From Chrysopilus asiliformis (lineage: Eukaryota > Arthropoda > Insecta > Diptera > Rhagionidae), in contig OZ035960.1 of the NCBI GenBank assembly GCA_964034945.1, positions 102,974,733 to 103,038,732 on the forward strand: a stretch of 64,000 bases of DNA, given 5' to 3'. The stretch's first letter is position 1, and each line of letters starts with the position of its first letter. Shown in pieces: positions 21,101 through 30,990 of the stretch. A model generated the notes under the pieces. It was given only the letters and a program-made list of their open reading frames with translations, ran no database searches and was not told where the DNA came from. Position numbers and translations under genes: made by a program.

Positions 21101-21821
21101 TCCTAGCATTCCTGTAGTGTTCAGGTACCTCCTTTGAGAAGTTAATACCGAAGAGTATCCTAGCATGATCCGAAAAGGAGTGCTTGGGCGATACTCTCCA
21201 ATTGTCAACCCTCAAGTCTCGGTAGCTAGTCGCGAGTGTTATATCGATTACCTCTTCTCTGTTTTTGTTAATGAATGTTGGTTTATTGCCTCGATTGCAT
21301 ATAACAAGATCCGAGTAGAGAATGTACTCAAATAAAGACTCACCTCGTTCGTTGATGTTCGTGCTCCCCCATTGTGAGTGATGAGCGTTGGCATCACATC
21401 CCATCACTAGATTTAGGTGGCGGTCCCTGGCGAAACTTACCAAGCTGCGTACCTTGTTTGCCGGTGGATCCCTTTCCTCGTATGGCATGTAAATTGAAGC
21501 AATGATCAGAGATTGCTCTCTTCTCCGTTGCTCAATTAAGATTGCCGAGACATCTCCGCTGCAGAGGCTACCTAGAAAGAAAGCGTTAATATTTTTCTTG
21601 GCGACGATACAGCTCCTTAATTTTTCATTTGTTTTACTATAATGTAATACATACCCTTTAAGTGTTAGTCCAAGGATCTTGTTATTGCCGTCTAACCAGG
21701 GCTCCTGGACTAAAGCCACGTCAATATCATCTTCTGTCAGGGTAAGCATCAGATCCTCTGTCGCCGCCTGACAATGATGCAGATTAATCTGCACCACTGA
21801 CAGCTGCTTCGAGTTCAACAT
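18198..21821 (-). CDS. LOA-type LINE ORF2: endonuclease, reverse transcriptase, RNase H
   Basis: A 1207-residue polyprotein with no stop or frameshift. Residues 1-230: apurinic-type endonuclease with INLHHCQAATEDL, QEPWL, GCDANAHHSQWGS and SDHARILFG. About 480-760: reverse transcriptase with FIPKAGK, RPISLSSFLLKTLER, RGTPQGGILSPLLW and the catalytic YADDVVVL. About 950-1080: RNase H with acidic residues visible in YTDGSKTG, FQAEVYAIS, YVDSQAA and NERVDELA. The C-terminus has a zinc-binding-like CRSCGDEEEPETVKHLLCEC. It would nick target DNA and copy its RNA there. It starts 38 bases inside ORF1 in another frame, so its translation probably depends on reinitiation at the overlap. All catalytic motifs look intact. 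Confidence 0.95.
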   Translation of the reverse strand: MLNSKQLSVVQINLHHCQAATEDLMLTLTEDDIDVALVQEPWLDGNNKILGLTLKGYVLHYSKTNEKLRSCIVAKKNINAFFLGSLCSGDVSAILIEQRRREQSLIIASIYMPYEERDPPANKVRSLVSFARDRHLNLVMGCDANAHHSQWGSTNINERGESLFEYILYSDLVICNRGNKPTFINKNREEVIDITLATSYRDLRVDNWRVSPKHSFSDHARILFGINFSKEVPEHYRNARRTDWNKFSEEMRRETAGPHGPTPLTASSIEKVVGKIKHRLTQAFNASCPVTRSTKSSTTPWWNGDLRQLREQTRKLFNKAKSTKSEEAWTNYKASFNEYKKEIRRAKWTSWKDFCCSIEDTQDAARLRRILSRTPSAPVLLENPDGSTTESSQETLDLLMDTHFPMDFQGSNGSYHAPKITDRDFRVANEIINERSVAWAIHSFSPYKAAGTDGIIPAMLQHALPFIKSWLIKLFRGCLLARYIPECWREVRVAFIPKAGKRCHVKPKDFRPISLSSFLLKTLERVIDLSIKNSLDSSTISTAQHAYTKGKSVETALHKVVRTLEETAHHKEYALAAFLDIEGAFNNVHTRSLVGALRAHNVDEMLNEWTEQLLNSRTVSATIGISNVKRAINRGTPQGGILSPLLWNLALNEILLSLQEKGIEVVAYADDVVVLVTGKFLPTLSELMESALRDITKWAERNGLGVNPSKTELVLFTRKRKVPTFQLPRIGTTQLSLSPEAKYLGLILDSKLSWKRNTEERMNKALCAFYACKKMIGRNWGTSPRITHWLYTAVIRPILTYGCLVWWPTMRVNCRYQTLNKVQRLAALGITGAVRSTPTAGMEALLHLIPLNEYTRCTAAKSALRLRESGLWKHSTFGHNSILKSDEWGIPDSTDYCIPHLNMNVNFSVLIPERRLWDLGSVIDEQEVSVYTDGSKTGEGTGAGVFSDNLDLQRSYKLPDESSVFQAEVYAISAAASLIMTRELPRTRVSIYVDSQAAIKALDSSTIKSKTVSNCRRALNQLGLQHAVRLCWVPGHSNIYGNERVDELAKLGTEMAMESADRSVEMPIECAKSIIDRKGVNNINIRWQTRSDCVITRSLWPRFNRNRTDTLLRLSRTSVRLLTGLITGHCPLGAMARRWGAAANDFCRSCGDEEEPETVKHLLCECPALQARRYGTLGARFYSGLTELGNHPLEDMLSFVNKSGWFK

Positions 21822-23223
21822 GATGACCCTCCAGCCTCACCCTGACTGTTCCCAGGCCAAAATGAATGGTCCCAGAAGACTTTGCAAGGGATAGGCTGGA
21901 CTTTTGATCCAATAGAATCTGGTAGTCCTTGCCGTTACCCTTAGCCCCTTTGAGGGACTTCAAAATCTTCCAGTCTTTGACAGAGATTTCAGGGTTCTGC
22001 GCTTCCAATATTCTCAATATGGATTCATCCGGTAGTTCCGGTGGGGGAATCCACATCCAAGCTTTGGGTCTCAGCGGCAGTGCACTGCGTGGGATGACCT
22101 GTAGCTGGGCCCCTTCCCAAAGTTCTCCTATACTGGAGATGGTTTTGGAGAGGAAGCTCAAGGACTCCTCGCTGTCGCACATGACCACCTTGACCCCTTT
22201 AAGCCAGCCGGCCCCGTGGAAGGTGCATCCGACTGGAGGAATGCTTTTCTCGGGGTCCCCGGCTAGTGCTTCAAGTATTTTGGCTTCTATGAGTAGCCAC
22301 CGATCGTATGTGATCTTACCATCAGGATCACTGTTGTCGACGATGGCCACTTTAAGATGGTCGGGGGTGCCCACATCGGCAGTGCCTACGCTCGCAGATG
22401 TTCTCTGCTTTTTCGGCTCGTTGCCCGTTTCCTCCCCCTGAGATCTCACCCTCTTGGTCTTAACCGAGCTCTTGCCTGTGCTGGCGTTAGCTCCCGTTGA
22501 GGTTGAGGGTCCGGCAGATGCCCTAGCTGTTGCAACCGCCTGTTGCTTGCTGGTATTGCCTCCTATTTTTCTACTAGCCGCGCTCCCCTCCTGCGCAGGG
22601 GGGTTTGCGGTTTTTATCAGCTTGCTCTTCGCTTCAAGAGACAGGCTGAGTGGCGGTTCACCCTCCGGTTTTGCAATCCTCGATTTCTCGAAGGATGCTA
22701 CTACCTTCCGGTGCTTTGCCATCAGAGCCTTGTCTCTTGCGCTTAAGGCTGCGGGATCAGTTTTCTTCATCTTTTCCAGATACTTTCGCGAAGATTTGTA
22801 GAAGGCGTACTTCTTTCTTCCTGACGGTTCTGGATTCGCACTACGAGAATCTTCCGAAGACTTGCCGGTCTCCAGTGCACTCTCAGTAGGCTTTGGTTTC
22901 TTACTACGAGAATCTTCCGAAGACTTAACGGTCTCCAGCGCACTCTCAGTAGCACTGTACTTCACCTCTGATTGCTCCAGTTCCACTAGAGTGTCCAGGC
23001 TATCCAGAGAACTGCTAAGTTCCCGGAAATTTAGCGCACTCAGCGATATTGAAGACGTCAAAGATGAAGCCGGTGAAGGAAAGGGTTTAGGGGTGTCCCT
23101 ATTACCCTGTATAGTTGGGGATTTTGGGGGGATGGAAGAAGATGGAGTGGGATTTGGTGGATTAGGGGTGGAGGGGGTTGGGTTTAAGACATCACTACAA
23201 GAAGTATTGGTTTGAGGATTCAT
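21784..23223 (-). CDS. LOA-type LINE ORF1 protein
   Basis: 479 residues from the ATG at 23223; an upstream in-frame GTG is ignored. The N-terminal half is Pro/Ser-rich (PNPPNPTPSSSIPP) with two copies of an imperfect repeat around ESALET(V/G)KSSEDSRS (about residues 92-135), then a Lys-rich segment. The C-terminal part (about 300-470) is a conserved domain with DGKITYDRWLLIEAKILEAL, CTFHGAGWLKGVKVVMCDSE and LRPKAWMWIPPPE, similar to the DUF4780-type region I recall from insect LOA/Baggins ORF1 proteins. Probably an RNA-binding structural protein. No CCHC zinc knuckles were seen. Confidence 0.85.
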   Translation of the reverse strand: MNPQTNTSCSDVLNPTPSTPNPPNPTPSSSIPPKSPTIQGNRDTPKPFPSPASSLTSSISLSALNFRELSSSLDSLDTLVELEQSEVKYSATESALETVKSSEDSRSKKPKPTESALETGKSSEDSRSANPEPSGRKKYAFYKSSRKYLEKMKKTDPAALSARDKALMAKHRKVVASFEKSRIAKPEGEPPLSLSLEAKSKLIKTANPPAQEGSAASRKIGGNTSKQQAVATARASAGPSTSTGANASTGKSSVKTKRVRSQGEETGNEPKKQRTSASVGTADVGTPDHLKVAIVDNSDPDGKITYDRWLLIEAKILEALAGDPEKSIPPVGCTFHGAGWLKGVKVVMCDSEESLSFLSKTISSIGELWEGAQLQVIPRSALPLRPKAWMWIPPPELPDESILRILEAQNPEISVKDWKILKSLKGAKGNGKDYQILLDQKSSLSLAKSSGTIHFGLGTVRVRLEGHHVELEAAVSGAD

Positions 23224-23650
23224 GTTTGGTCCCACGAGTAAGGCGAGAAGGGGAAGGTCCGCGCCCGCAGAGCTCCCTTACGGGCGTAAGGCTGATTAAA
23301 ACAGGAGGTCGCCAGGTATCCTGAGTCCGCATATTCGCGACTAGATATCCCTCTAGCCATTCATCCCTCAGCATATGCTGTTCCACCTTGGATTGGGGGT
23401 TTTTTGTCAAGGTTTGCTCCTTTAGCGCTGCGTTTTGGCCTAGAGAGACTAGTTACCGGTGATCGCCACGAGGAGGCAACGCATGCACTTGCGAATCGTA
23501 ATGGAGCGGGCCCCATTACGACTATCAGCCCCACACACCCACAACTACCCGAAACATGACCGGCCCAGTTGCGGTGGGGGGACGATCCTACTACAGGTTA
23601 CGGGGCTGACAGTAGTCAGCCGATTCCCCCCCATAGCAGTCGCCATGATC

Positions 23651-23663
23651 ACATATTACGCTA
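23651..23663. repeat. Target-site duplication, right copy (LOA LINE)
   Basis: ACATATTACGCTA, identical to 18063-18075. It is followed by the continuation of the interrupted host repeat (GGCCACCCCGGCAGTC, ending TTAA at 23717-23720). Confidence 0.9.
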
Positions 23664-23790
23664 AATCACAAAGATTGTATGTGACCCTGTTCGAGGCCAC
23701 CCCGGCAGTCTAAAGGTTAAATAATTGCGACGGTAATACGATGGATGCGGCCCTGGTAACATCGCAATTGGCATAAAAATCAATTTAAAC

Positions 23791-23870
23791 CCTCTCATTG
23801 GCGAATTCGTTTCTGAAAATGCCGAAAGTTTCATTAGTTTAATTGAAACAGAGCCAGAGTGATCATCACC
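23791..23870 (+). promoter_or_regulatory. Conserved upstream block of GNAT gene 1
   Basis: CTCTCATTGG followed by GTTTCATTAG and a GTGATCATCACC end. The same order occurs before GNAT genes 2 (27886) and 3 (31930), about 225-275 bp before the ATG. It is the best candidate for a shared core promoter or 5' UTR start. Confidence 0.6.
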
Positions 23871-24036
23871 AGAATATTAAATATTTTTGACGTATCATCA
23901 AAAGTGTAGAATCTTCTGTGCGGCGAGTATAATTTATAATTCATATAAAAGTTTTTCTGAATTGATTCATTTTAAAATAATTATTACTTTAGAACTGTAA
24001 AAATAATATATTGAGAATTTTCTTGGATTAACAACA

Positions 24037-26408
24037 ATGTCGGTGAAAACTTTTGGAACAATGTGTGACGGTAAAAATCAAAAACAATTTTTATTCCAAT
24101 ATTTGTTTCATAAATTAACACATGCCAATGTGTTAATTAAGTGTCATAGTATAACCGCGGTGAGCATTGCAAAATAAAAAATAAATGTTTCAACGACCGT
24201 TGTAAATATTATGCGGTGGCATTAGTATTTAAATACAATATGTAGAAATCGTTTATAGCGACATTGAAATGCCCGAATATTTTGGTCGTTATATTCGGCT
24301 GTGTGTCGCTATAACCGGTTTTCCCTATATATGAATTTACACTACGAAAAATGGATTGGATTAAAGGTTTAAAGCCTGCTGCAGGACTATTTTAGCTAGT
24401 ACCGGCGAAGTTTCTCTATATGACGTGTATGTTTACTTATTGTAGGTTAAGAAAAAATAATATTTCGAGCAATTAAAGTCAGATTGCATTATTTGAACAA
24501 GTTTTCCTGAGACAGTCATTGCGAAATGTAGAAGAGGTTCTAAGTTTTAACATTCCAACAACAGGTATACAATTTTGCTTACGACAGGTAAACATCACAC
24601 TTGCACAAGGCAAACTAAAAAAAATTGTGGAAAAAAAGCCTGTACAGATAAACATCAAATATGTTTACTTATAGCACAAGTCCGTATAAAGTATTGTAAA
24701 TTCATTGCAAATCATTGTAAATCCCCACCTCCCAATGGAGGTGAAGTTTGTTCGCCAGAGCACGGGCAAAGTTCACTTGTTCAAAAAATCGACCCCAGTT
24801 GGCACACGTAAAAAGGGGGGTAGATAATTCACACTAAATTTAATTTAAAATTTTGCTGTGTTAACATACGATACACTAGTGATAAATTTTTGTTTGTAGG
24901 TAAAGTGGTTATTCAATCCATGGCATTATTTGATGTAAAGGATGCTCTTAAGGTCAGTAAAATGGTCCATTAAATTTATACATATTATTTCGCTTAATAG
25001 AAAAATTACCTTAAATATTATATGAGATGCGATTAAATTATACCACATTGAGTTGCTTTCGATAGTAAAAGTGAATTTAGTATAAAAATATAGCTCTGGA
25101 TGAAGTTTAAGTTAGCTATATGACAAATACTGCTCTAGCTTTTTGGATAAATAATTGTTCATATTAAAAATATTATGTCTGTAGGATTCTCTCGATTTAC
25201 AACGTTTTTGGGCAGGCAAAATTTTGTGATTTTGCATTGTATATTAAAACGTCGTATAAAGGTGTCTTGTATTTTTGTTAAAACTTTTTTTTCTTAATTT
25301 AGCGTTGTGTATCGAATTTTTGTCGTCGTATATCGAGATCGGGAACAAAACACTGAGCGTTGTATATTAAAACTTCTTAAATCAAGACTTTGTAAATCGA
25401 GGGATACCTGGGCACCAATCATGTATTCCGACGCGTCTCTGTCTTTCGACTTCGACGCAGCTTTTAACTCTTGACTTCGCCATATCAGCAGCTTCAAATT
25501 TCCTGGAGTGACAGTCAGAATCACGTTTCGATTCATAGTGACGATTCCGCGAAATTTGAAGCTGTAGATATGGCGAAGTGAAGAGTTAAAAGCTGCGTCG
25601 AAGTCGAAAGCCAGAGACGCGTTGGAATACATGATTGGTGCCCTGTACTCAAATTAAATGAATTTTCTAAAAAAAAACTTAAATTCATTATAGCTTTTGG
25701 AGCCATTCTTTTTAAAAGAAAGTATTTGCCGTGGAACTGAACTTAATTTACCAGAATCAGAAGAATCTCGCGAAGAATTACGAGAACTTTGCCGCCAAGT
25801 GGCCATCGATGGTGTATCCTTAGTTGCGAAGGAAGTTTCGACACAAAAAATCGTCGCTACGTGCTTTAATAAAATTCTAGTAATTATTGTAAACTATATT
25901 TAAAAATGTGTCATTGATCAAACTTTAATTTTAGTACACCGATGATGATTCCGGAGATGACCAGTTCTTTGAAAAATTTAACCGAATTCACTGTAAAACA
26001 GAGAATACCAAATGTCTTATGGATTACTTGATAACAATGGATCAAGGATATGACATTTTTGAGAATTATGGAATCGACTGTTTGTTCGAAATATTAGTTT
26101 TGTCCACTTCTCCGGAATTTGAGGGCAAAAAAATTGGCAAGGCGCTTTGTTCGTATTCCATAGATTTGGCGCGAGAATTAAAGGCTGGAATTGGTGTAGA
26201 GTTATTACATGAAAGTATTCGTAATAAGCGACCAAAGGCGGTGTCAGCTTTGTTTACTTCGAAAATTTCACAAAAAATCGGTTCCAATTTGGGATTTAAA
26301 GTGCTAAGAGATGTTCCATACACTGAATACTCGTTTAAGGGCAAAACTTTTGCCGAGCGAATTGGACACGATCATCCTTCCGGTATGTTGTGTTGTCTTC
26401 AATTGTAA
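24037..26408 (+). CDS. GNAT N-acetyltransferase, AANAT-like, tandem copy 1
   Basis: Exons: 24037-24070, 24900-24952, 25694-25879 and 25935-26408; 248 residues. It starts MSVKTFGTMCDG. The N-terminal FDVKDALKLLEPFFLKE is the helix typical of insect arylalkylamine N-acetyltransferases. The acetyl-CoA region is near LSTSPEFEGKKIGKALCSYS (about residues 145-164), although the usual R/QxxGxG pattern is altered to EGKKIG. The C-terminus holds the late GNAT strand region GFKVLRDVPYTEYSF and ends MLCCLQL. Family members transfer acetyl groups from acetyl-CoA to amines such as dopamine or to fatty acyl acceptors; the substrate here is unknown. Intron 2 holds a long inverted-repeat MITE. This copy differs most from the other two. 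Confidence 0.85.
25183..25408. mobile_element. Degraded inverted-repeat element in GNAT 1 intron 2
   Basis: Left side TAGGATTCTCTCGATTTACA and right side TGTAAATCGAGGGATACCTG are imperfect inverse copies of the TCGATTTACA type seen in mariner-like MITEs (compare 54674-54915). The interior is AT-rich. Confidence 0.4.
25410..25643. mobile_element. Long inverted-repeat MITE in GNAT 1 intron 2
   Basis: Two arms of almost 100 bp (25410-25508 and 25547-25643) are inverse copies with only a handful of mismatches, joined by a spacer of about 40 bp. Termini are GGGCACCAATCATG and its inverse. A transcript would form a long double-stranded stem. The target duplication is not clear. Confidence 0.7.
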
Positions 26409-26496
26409 GATTTATGTTGTGTTGTTTTCAATTGTGACATTTTTACCTTTAAATACACTTATGTGTCGAATTATTTTGTTATAATCCAGGAATTTT

Positions 26497-26502
26497 AATA
26501 AA
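26497..26502 (+). terminator. Polyadenylation signal of GNAT gene 1
   Basis: AATAAA 88 bases after the stop, at a position similar to that of copies 2 and 3. Confidence 0.6.
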
Positions 26503-26826
26503 AGTTTTGGTAAAAAATTCGGTTTCATGTTGAGAACTTTGATTTTTTGCAGACTATTTTCGCATGTTGTTATTATTTAGTGAAAAAGGATTAAACTAAG
26601 CTGTGCTGGCGTAATTGATGTCTCCTCTTTTTAAGTCCTGTTTTAGAAAATTGATTTTTAGGAATCCTCACTATGCTAAAGCGTAATCCCCATTCAGCCG
26701 ACCTCCGTATCTGAGATTTATATCGCGTTATTCATTAAAAGAAAAAAATTTTTTGCATAAATTATAATGACCGAAAATAATCAATATGTTTATTTATAAA
26801 ACAGATATGACAACTCAGATACGTTA

Positions 26827-27221
26827 AGCCTAGTACGCAGTTCGAGTAAAATGAAATTTCCCATACAAATTTAACACTGCGCTTAAATTTAACCTCAGAA
26901 ATTTTACCAAGCGGTACGCAGTTCGCTGGTAAAATGATGTGAAAAACTCATGTTGCAATGTTGCCTCACTAGTTGGCGTAGAAAGTCTCCACTTGATTTT
27001 ACCAGCATTTTAACTGTTCGGTACATTAAATTCGAGGTAAAAATTTGACAGATGAAAATAATAGAGGTTCTGTTTCCAGTTTTCTTAACGAGTGTGGTTT
27101 TTTAATTGTGTGTGCTCGGCTGTCAATGTTTTTTCTCCACAAACAGTTTTTACTTCGGTTTTAATGTGCCAATTTGGAGACCGCGTTAAAATTTCATTTT
27201 ACTCGAACTGCGTACTAGGCT
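26827..27221. mobile_element. PIF/Harbinger-like MITE (395 bp)
   Basis: It begins AGCCTAGTACGCAGTTCGAG and ends with the inverse of the same sequence; the inverted repeat extends over more than 30 bp (through TAAAATGAAATTT). TTA flanks it at 26824-26826 and 27222-27224, the 3 bp duplication typical of PIF/Harbinger elements. Non-coding. Confidence 0.8.
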
Positions 27222-27885
27222 TTATCTCTCACTTGGATTTTTTGCACAGATCCGAACTCTACATCTAACACCACTTCACAATAAATAAAATTTCAGCGAT
27301 GTTGTTTACACCTTACTATTTTTAAATTAAAATCTTTTCTTTTTATAAACAATGTAGAGAACCACGATTTCATTAATAAATTGAAATTTTAGGTTTACAT
27401 AATTTATTAAAGCGTACAGGGGAAAGTTGTACAAAACCAGTTAGGTGGACAAAAACGGGCACCCATTCAAATTTGGCGTTTAAAAATTATGTCAAGTCTA
27501 GCGTGCCGGATACAATAGAAACAGCACTAATTTTAATTTTAGTTAAATAGGGTTAATTTTATTTCAAGGATCGAAAATGTGTTTATTTTTTATTTATTTT
27601 CTAAGTTTGTCACAAATTTGGGTATAGTACCCAGTTTTGTACCAACCGCGGGGTGATCTATGAAAACATCCATTATTTTTTTCTTCTTCTTACAATTCAT
27701 GTAAAGTTTTTTACTTTTATTAACGAGACTACTGGTAGAACTATAAAATAAAAATCTGATGTTATTTGTATTATTTGCCGTTTGAATTTAGTAAGTAAAT
27801 TTGGTTAGTTACTCGGTTTACCCAACCTTCCTCTATGCTAAAAATCGGACAAAATTAAATTAGGCAAGCATATGAAAATCTACAT

Positions 27886-27960
27886 TCTCTCATTGGAAAG
27901 TTTGTTTTCAAAATCGCCGGTTGTTTCATTAGTCTAATCTAGGGGGAACCAAGCGTTATC
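27886..27960 (+). promoter_or_regulatory. Conserved upstream block of GNAT gene 2
   Basis: CTCTCATTGG, AAAATCGCCGG, GTTTCATTAGTCTAATCTAG and GCGTTATC, nearly identical to the block at 31930 and similar to that at 23791. Confidence 0.65.
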
Positions 27961-28112
27961 ATTCAAAGAATAATAAGTTTTATTTATAGATGGAGTATTT
28001 TTTGTCGAGAGAGATATAACTTTTCGATGAATTTGAAAATTAGTCTCAAATTATCTAAAGACCAAAGTGGTAGCTTGGATTATTTGTAATTTGTCGAATT
28101 GGATTAGCAATC

Positions 28113-29658
28113 ATGTCAGTGAGAATTTTTGGATCTGTTTGTGACGGTAAGAATTGTAAAATTTTTACATAAATTTGACCGTTAATAAGTTAAAATTATG
28201 TTTTGCAGGTGAAGTCGTTATTCAGTCATTAGCACCAAAGGATCTGGAGGGTGCTCTCGAGGTCAGTAAAACATTTATCGTAATAACTACCCGGGAAAAA
28301 TATTATTGTTGACTATGATTGGATTAATTTTCGGTTTTAGCAAGTTGTGTGCTTTTGCAGTCTATATCCAATCAAAAAAAAGTACCAGGAAGACCGAGCC
28401 ATGCTCGGCGACCTCAAAATCCTACTTTTGCTGATTTTTGGGGAAAAATTAAATTCACATTATCTTTACAGAGCTTTTCCAGAGTTTTTAAATTCCCGAC
28501 CTAGAAAGCTAGAACTAAAACTAACGCGCGATAACAAAATTCCATAGAAATCGGTTGAGTGGTTATTGAGTAATCGCTGTCACCGATTTTTGAAACGTTG
28601 TTTTGAGACACCAGGTGAGGGTTATCTAGGGGAGGGAAAAGTCAGGTTTGTAGTGGGAAAATCGAAAGCCCTTGGCCCCCTTAGTAATACTGTAAAGTTT
28701 CATTAAGATCGGACCACCCAATTCGAAGATACCAGGTGAGGGGTATCGAGGGGAATTTTCTTAGAGGTGAGACCTATCTAGATCGGTTTTTTGTCCCCGA
28801 AAATCCCTAACCACCAAGTTTCGTGAAAATCGTTAGGCGGGTTTTCGAGATCGTTTGTGCAGACAGACAGACAGACAGACATTCCTCGTATTATATTATA
28901 GGATAACATAAATTCTTCAAATTTTACAAATTTTTGATTTTTTCAGGTTTTGAACAAATCATATTTTATAAATGAAAATGTTTGCCGTGCAACTGAAATT
29001 AATTTACCAGAATCCGAAGAGGCTCGGGAAGAATTACGGGAATTTGGTCGCCAAGTAGCCATTGATGGTGTGTCCTTAGTTGCAAAAGAAGTTTCAACCA
29101 ATAAAATTGTCGCAGTTTGTTTCAATAAAATCCAGGTAATCTTAAAACGTAAATAAAAGTATCTGATTTATCAAAATTAATTTCTAGTACATTGACGATT
29201 CTGGGGTTGAGCAGTTCTTTGAGAAATTTAACCGAATTCACTGTAAAACAGCAAATTCCAAAAGTGCCATGGAGTATATGATAAAAATGGATCAAGAATT
29301 TGATATTTTTAAAAATTTTGGGATCAATTGTTTGTTCGAAATTACGTTTTTGGCCACATTGCCGGAATTCGGGTGTAAAAAAATTGGGAAAATGTTGATT
29401 TCATACTCCGTTGAATTGGCAAAAGAATTAAAGGCTGGAATTGGCGTTGAGCAACTAAATGAAAATATCCGTAATAAGCGACCAAAGGCGGTGTCAGTTT
29501 TGTTTTCCTCAAAATTTTCACAAAAAATCGGTTCTGATTTAGGGTTTAAAGTTCTCAAAGATATTCCTTACACTGAATACTCATTCAATGGAAAAACTTA
29601 TGCAGAGCGAATTGGACCTGACCACCCATCGGGTACGTTGTGTTGTATTAAATTGTAA
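28113..29658 (+). CDS. GNAT N-acetyltransferase, AANAT-like, tandem copy 2
   Basis: Exons: 28113-28146, 28209-28261, 28947-29135 and 29188-29658; 248 residues and the same intron phases as copy 1. N-terminus MSVRIFGSVCDG, then LEGALEVLNKSYFINENVCR. Central motif FLATLPEFGCKKIGKMLISYS replaces the acetyl-CoA loop; here the Glu-Gly of copies 1 and 3 is Gly-Cys. The C-terminal part has GFKVLKDIPYTEYSF and ends TLCCIKL. Intron 2 (685 bp) holds a Helitron-like insertion. An AATAAA lies at 29734-29739. Function is inferred only at family level: acetyl-CoA dependent amine acetylation, likely cytosolic or membrane-attached. Confidence 0.85.
28382..28905 (-). mobile_element. Helitron-like insertion in GNAT 2 intron 2
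   Basis: Left end has the hairpin ACCGAGCCATGCTCGG next to CCAGG, close to the hairpin-CTAG 3' end of a Helitron read on the minus strand. The right end has a short GACA microsatellite (28859-28880) followed by ATTCCTCGTATTATATTATA. The ends are somewhat degraded, so boundaries are approximate. Confidence 0.5.
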
Positions 29659-29733
29659 GATTGTAATTTCTTTTATACTTTCCAATATGACAATCATGTA
29701 TCAAACATTTATTTGTTGTTATTCAGAAAATTT

Positions 29734-29739
29734 AATAAA
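29734..29739 (+). terminator. Polyadenylation signal of GNAT gene 2
   Basis: AATAAA 75 bases after the stop codon of copy 2. Confidence 0.6.
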
Positions 29740-29957
29740 AGTTGAAAAACAGAAAATTTTTACAAAAACCTAAATTAATTCTAGATTTTTTGTCTCTATA
29801 GAAACGCCAGATTTTCTTTTTGATCAAAAATTTAAGTGAATTATTACTGAAACCAAACAATTTTACAATTCAGTTGCATTAATTATTTATTTTATTATTT
29901 TATGGTCAACGAATTTGATCAGAGTGTTTATAGAAAATGTCTAACAGGTAATAGACG

Positions 29958-30183
29958 TTAACTCTCTAACCGGAGGCGGGCTTCAGGGAATTCGCTTGTT
30001 TATAACGGGTAACAATTTTAATCGCCGGAAATCGCCGGAACGTGTTACACTGACTTTTGTAAGTTATAGCTTTACATTCTGGAAAAAATTTAGCCCTGTA
30101 CGTTGTCTTGGTTACGGTCTGTCGCAAGTTGAAAGTCATATTTTCGTGATTTTTTTTCGGAAATATTCCGGTTAGAGGGTTAA
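29958..30183. mobile_element. piggyBac-like MITE, TTAA-flanked (CTCTCTAACCGGA)
   Basis: Left TTAACTCTCTAACCGGAGG and right TTCCGGTTAGAGGGTTAA are inverse copies with few changes. It contains a direct repeat of CGCCGGAA. A related single end TTAACCCTCTAACCGG occurs at 9457. Confidence 0.75.
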
Positions 30184-30613
30184 TAATTATTCATGCGGCT
30201 GGCAGGTATAAACAGTTTAGTCAATAGACATTTTTTCGCGATCATTTTCCAATATAAAAATAAAAAACAATTATTCTCAAGGTCAGATAATAATTTGTTG
30301 TCAAATTTTGATTCGAATAAGCGAATCACCTGAAAAGTCTACAAGTTCAAACTGATTACGATTATTTAATAAAGAAATCTTCACTTGATCACTTTTTATT
30401 AATATTAGTAAGAAGCAATGATGACCAATGTATGATGATAATCTCCTCTACACATATATGAGGAGGGTCAATGGTGCGTTAGAAACCAGAGATTGTAAAA
30501 TACTCGCTTTATCTCTCACTTCGTTTAAGACTTCATATCACAGACCCGTATTTTCGAATTCGGTTTAGGAAAAACAAAATTTTGGTTATGTTTTTTTTTT
30601 TTAAATTGCAGTA

Positions 30614-30845
30614 CAGTAATCCCTCTAACTGCGCGATTTCGCAACTGTGCGGTTAAGTTTTTAATACCAAAATTTCGAACTGCGCGGTAAAAATTTCGCG
30701 GCTGCGCGATTTTTTTCATAATTTTCGTTTAAAGAACATGTTCCTAACCTCAAAATTTCATACAAAGTAGGGTTCACAGTGCGCGGTTTCAGTTTGCGCG
30801 CTCTTTTTGTGGAACGTATCTACCGCGCAGTTGGAGGGATTACTG
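30614..30845. mobile_element. Tc1/mariner-like MITE (TA-flanked, CAGTAATCCCTC)
   Basis: Starts CAGTAATCCCTCTAACTGCG and ends with the inverse CGCAGTTGGAGGGATTACTG. TA dinucleotides flank it at 30612-30613 and 30846-30847. The interior repeats the phrase TGCGCG(A/G)TTT. Non-coding, 232 bp. Confidence 0.8.
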
Positions 30846-30990
30846 TATTGTTTAATAGAACCTATCTTTAATGTAAATTTCCACCAAATGAAAATATATT
30901 TAACAAAATTTTACATTTGAATCCAGTTTGGAATTCAAAAAAAATTATATAAAATTTTATTCCAAACTCTATGATTAAAGCTGGAAATAA

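Larger units (their letters stand above)
18076..23650 (-). mobile_element. Full-length LOA-clade non-LTR retrotransposon with intact ORFs
   Basis: A 5.57 kb element bounded by a perfect 13 bp duplication ACATATTACGCTA (18063-18075 and 23651-23663). On the minus strand it has a 5' UTR of about 430 bp, ORF1 (21784-23223), ORF2 (18198-21821, overlapping by 38 bp) and a 3' UTR of about 120 bp that ends in CCTAACCTAACC rather than poly(A). APE-RT-RNase H order plus an ORF1 of this type fits the LOA clade. Its GC content is clearly higher than its surroundings. The intact frames and duplication indicate a recent, perhaps still mobile, copy. Confidence 0.9.

Noticed and set aside
28859..28880. Possible CRISPR-like or regularly spaced repeat
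   Set aside because: Only a short GACA microsatellite without spacers; nothing in the window has the repeat-spacer structure.
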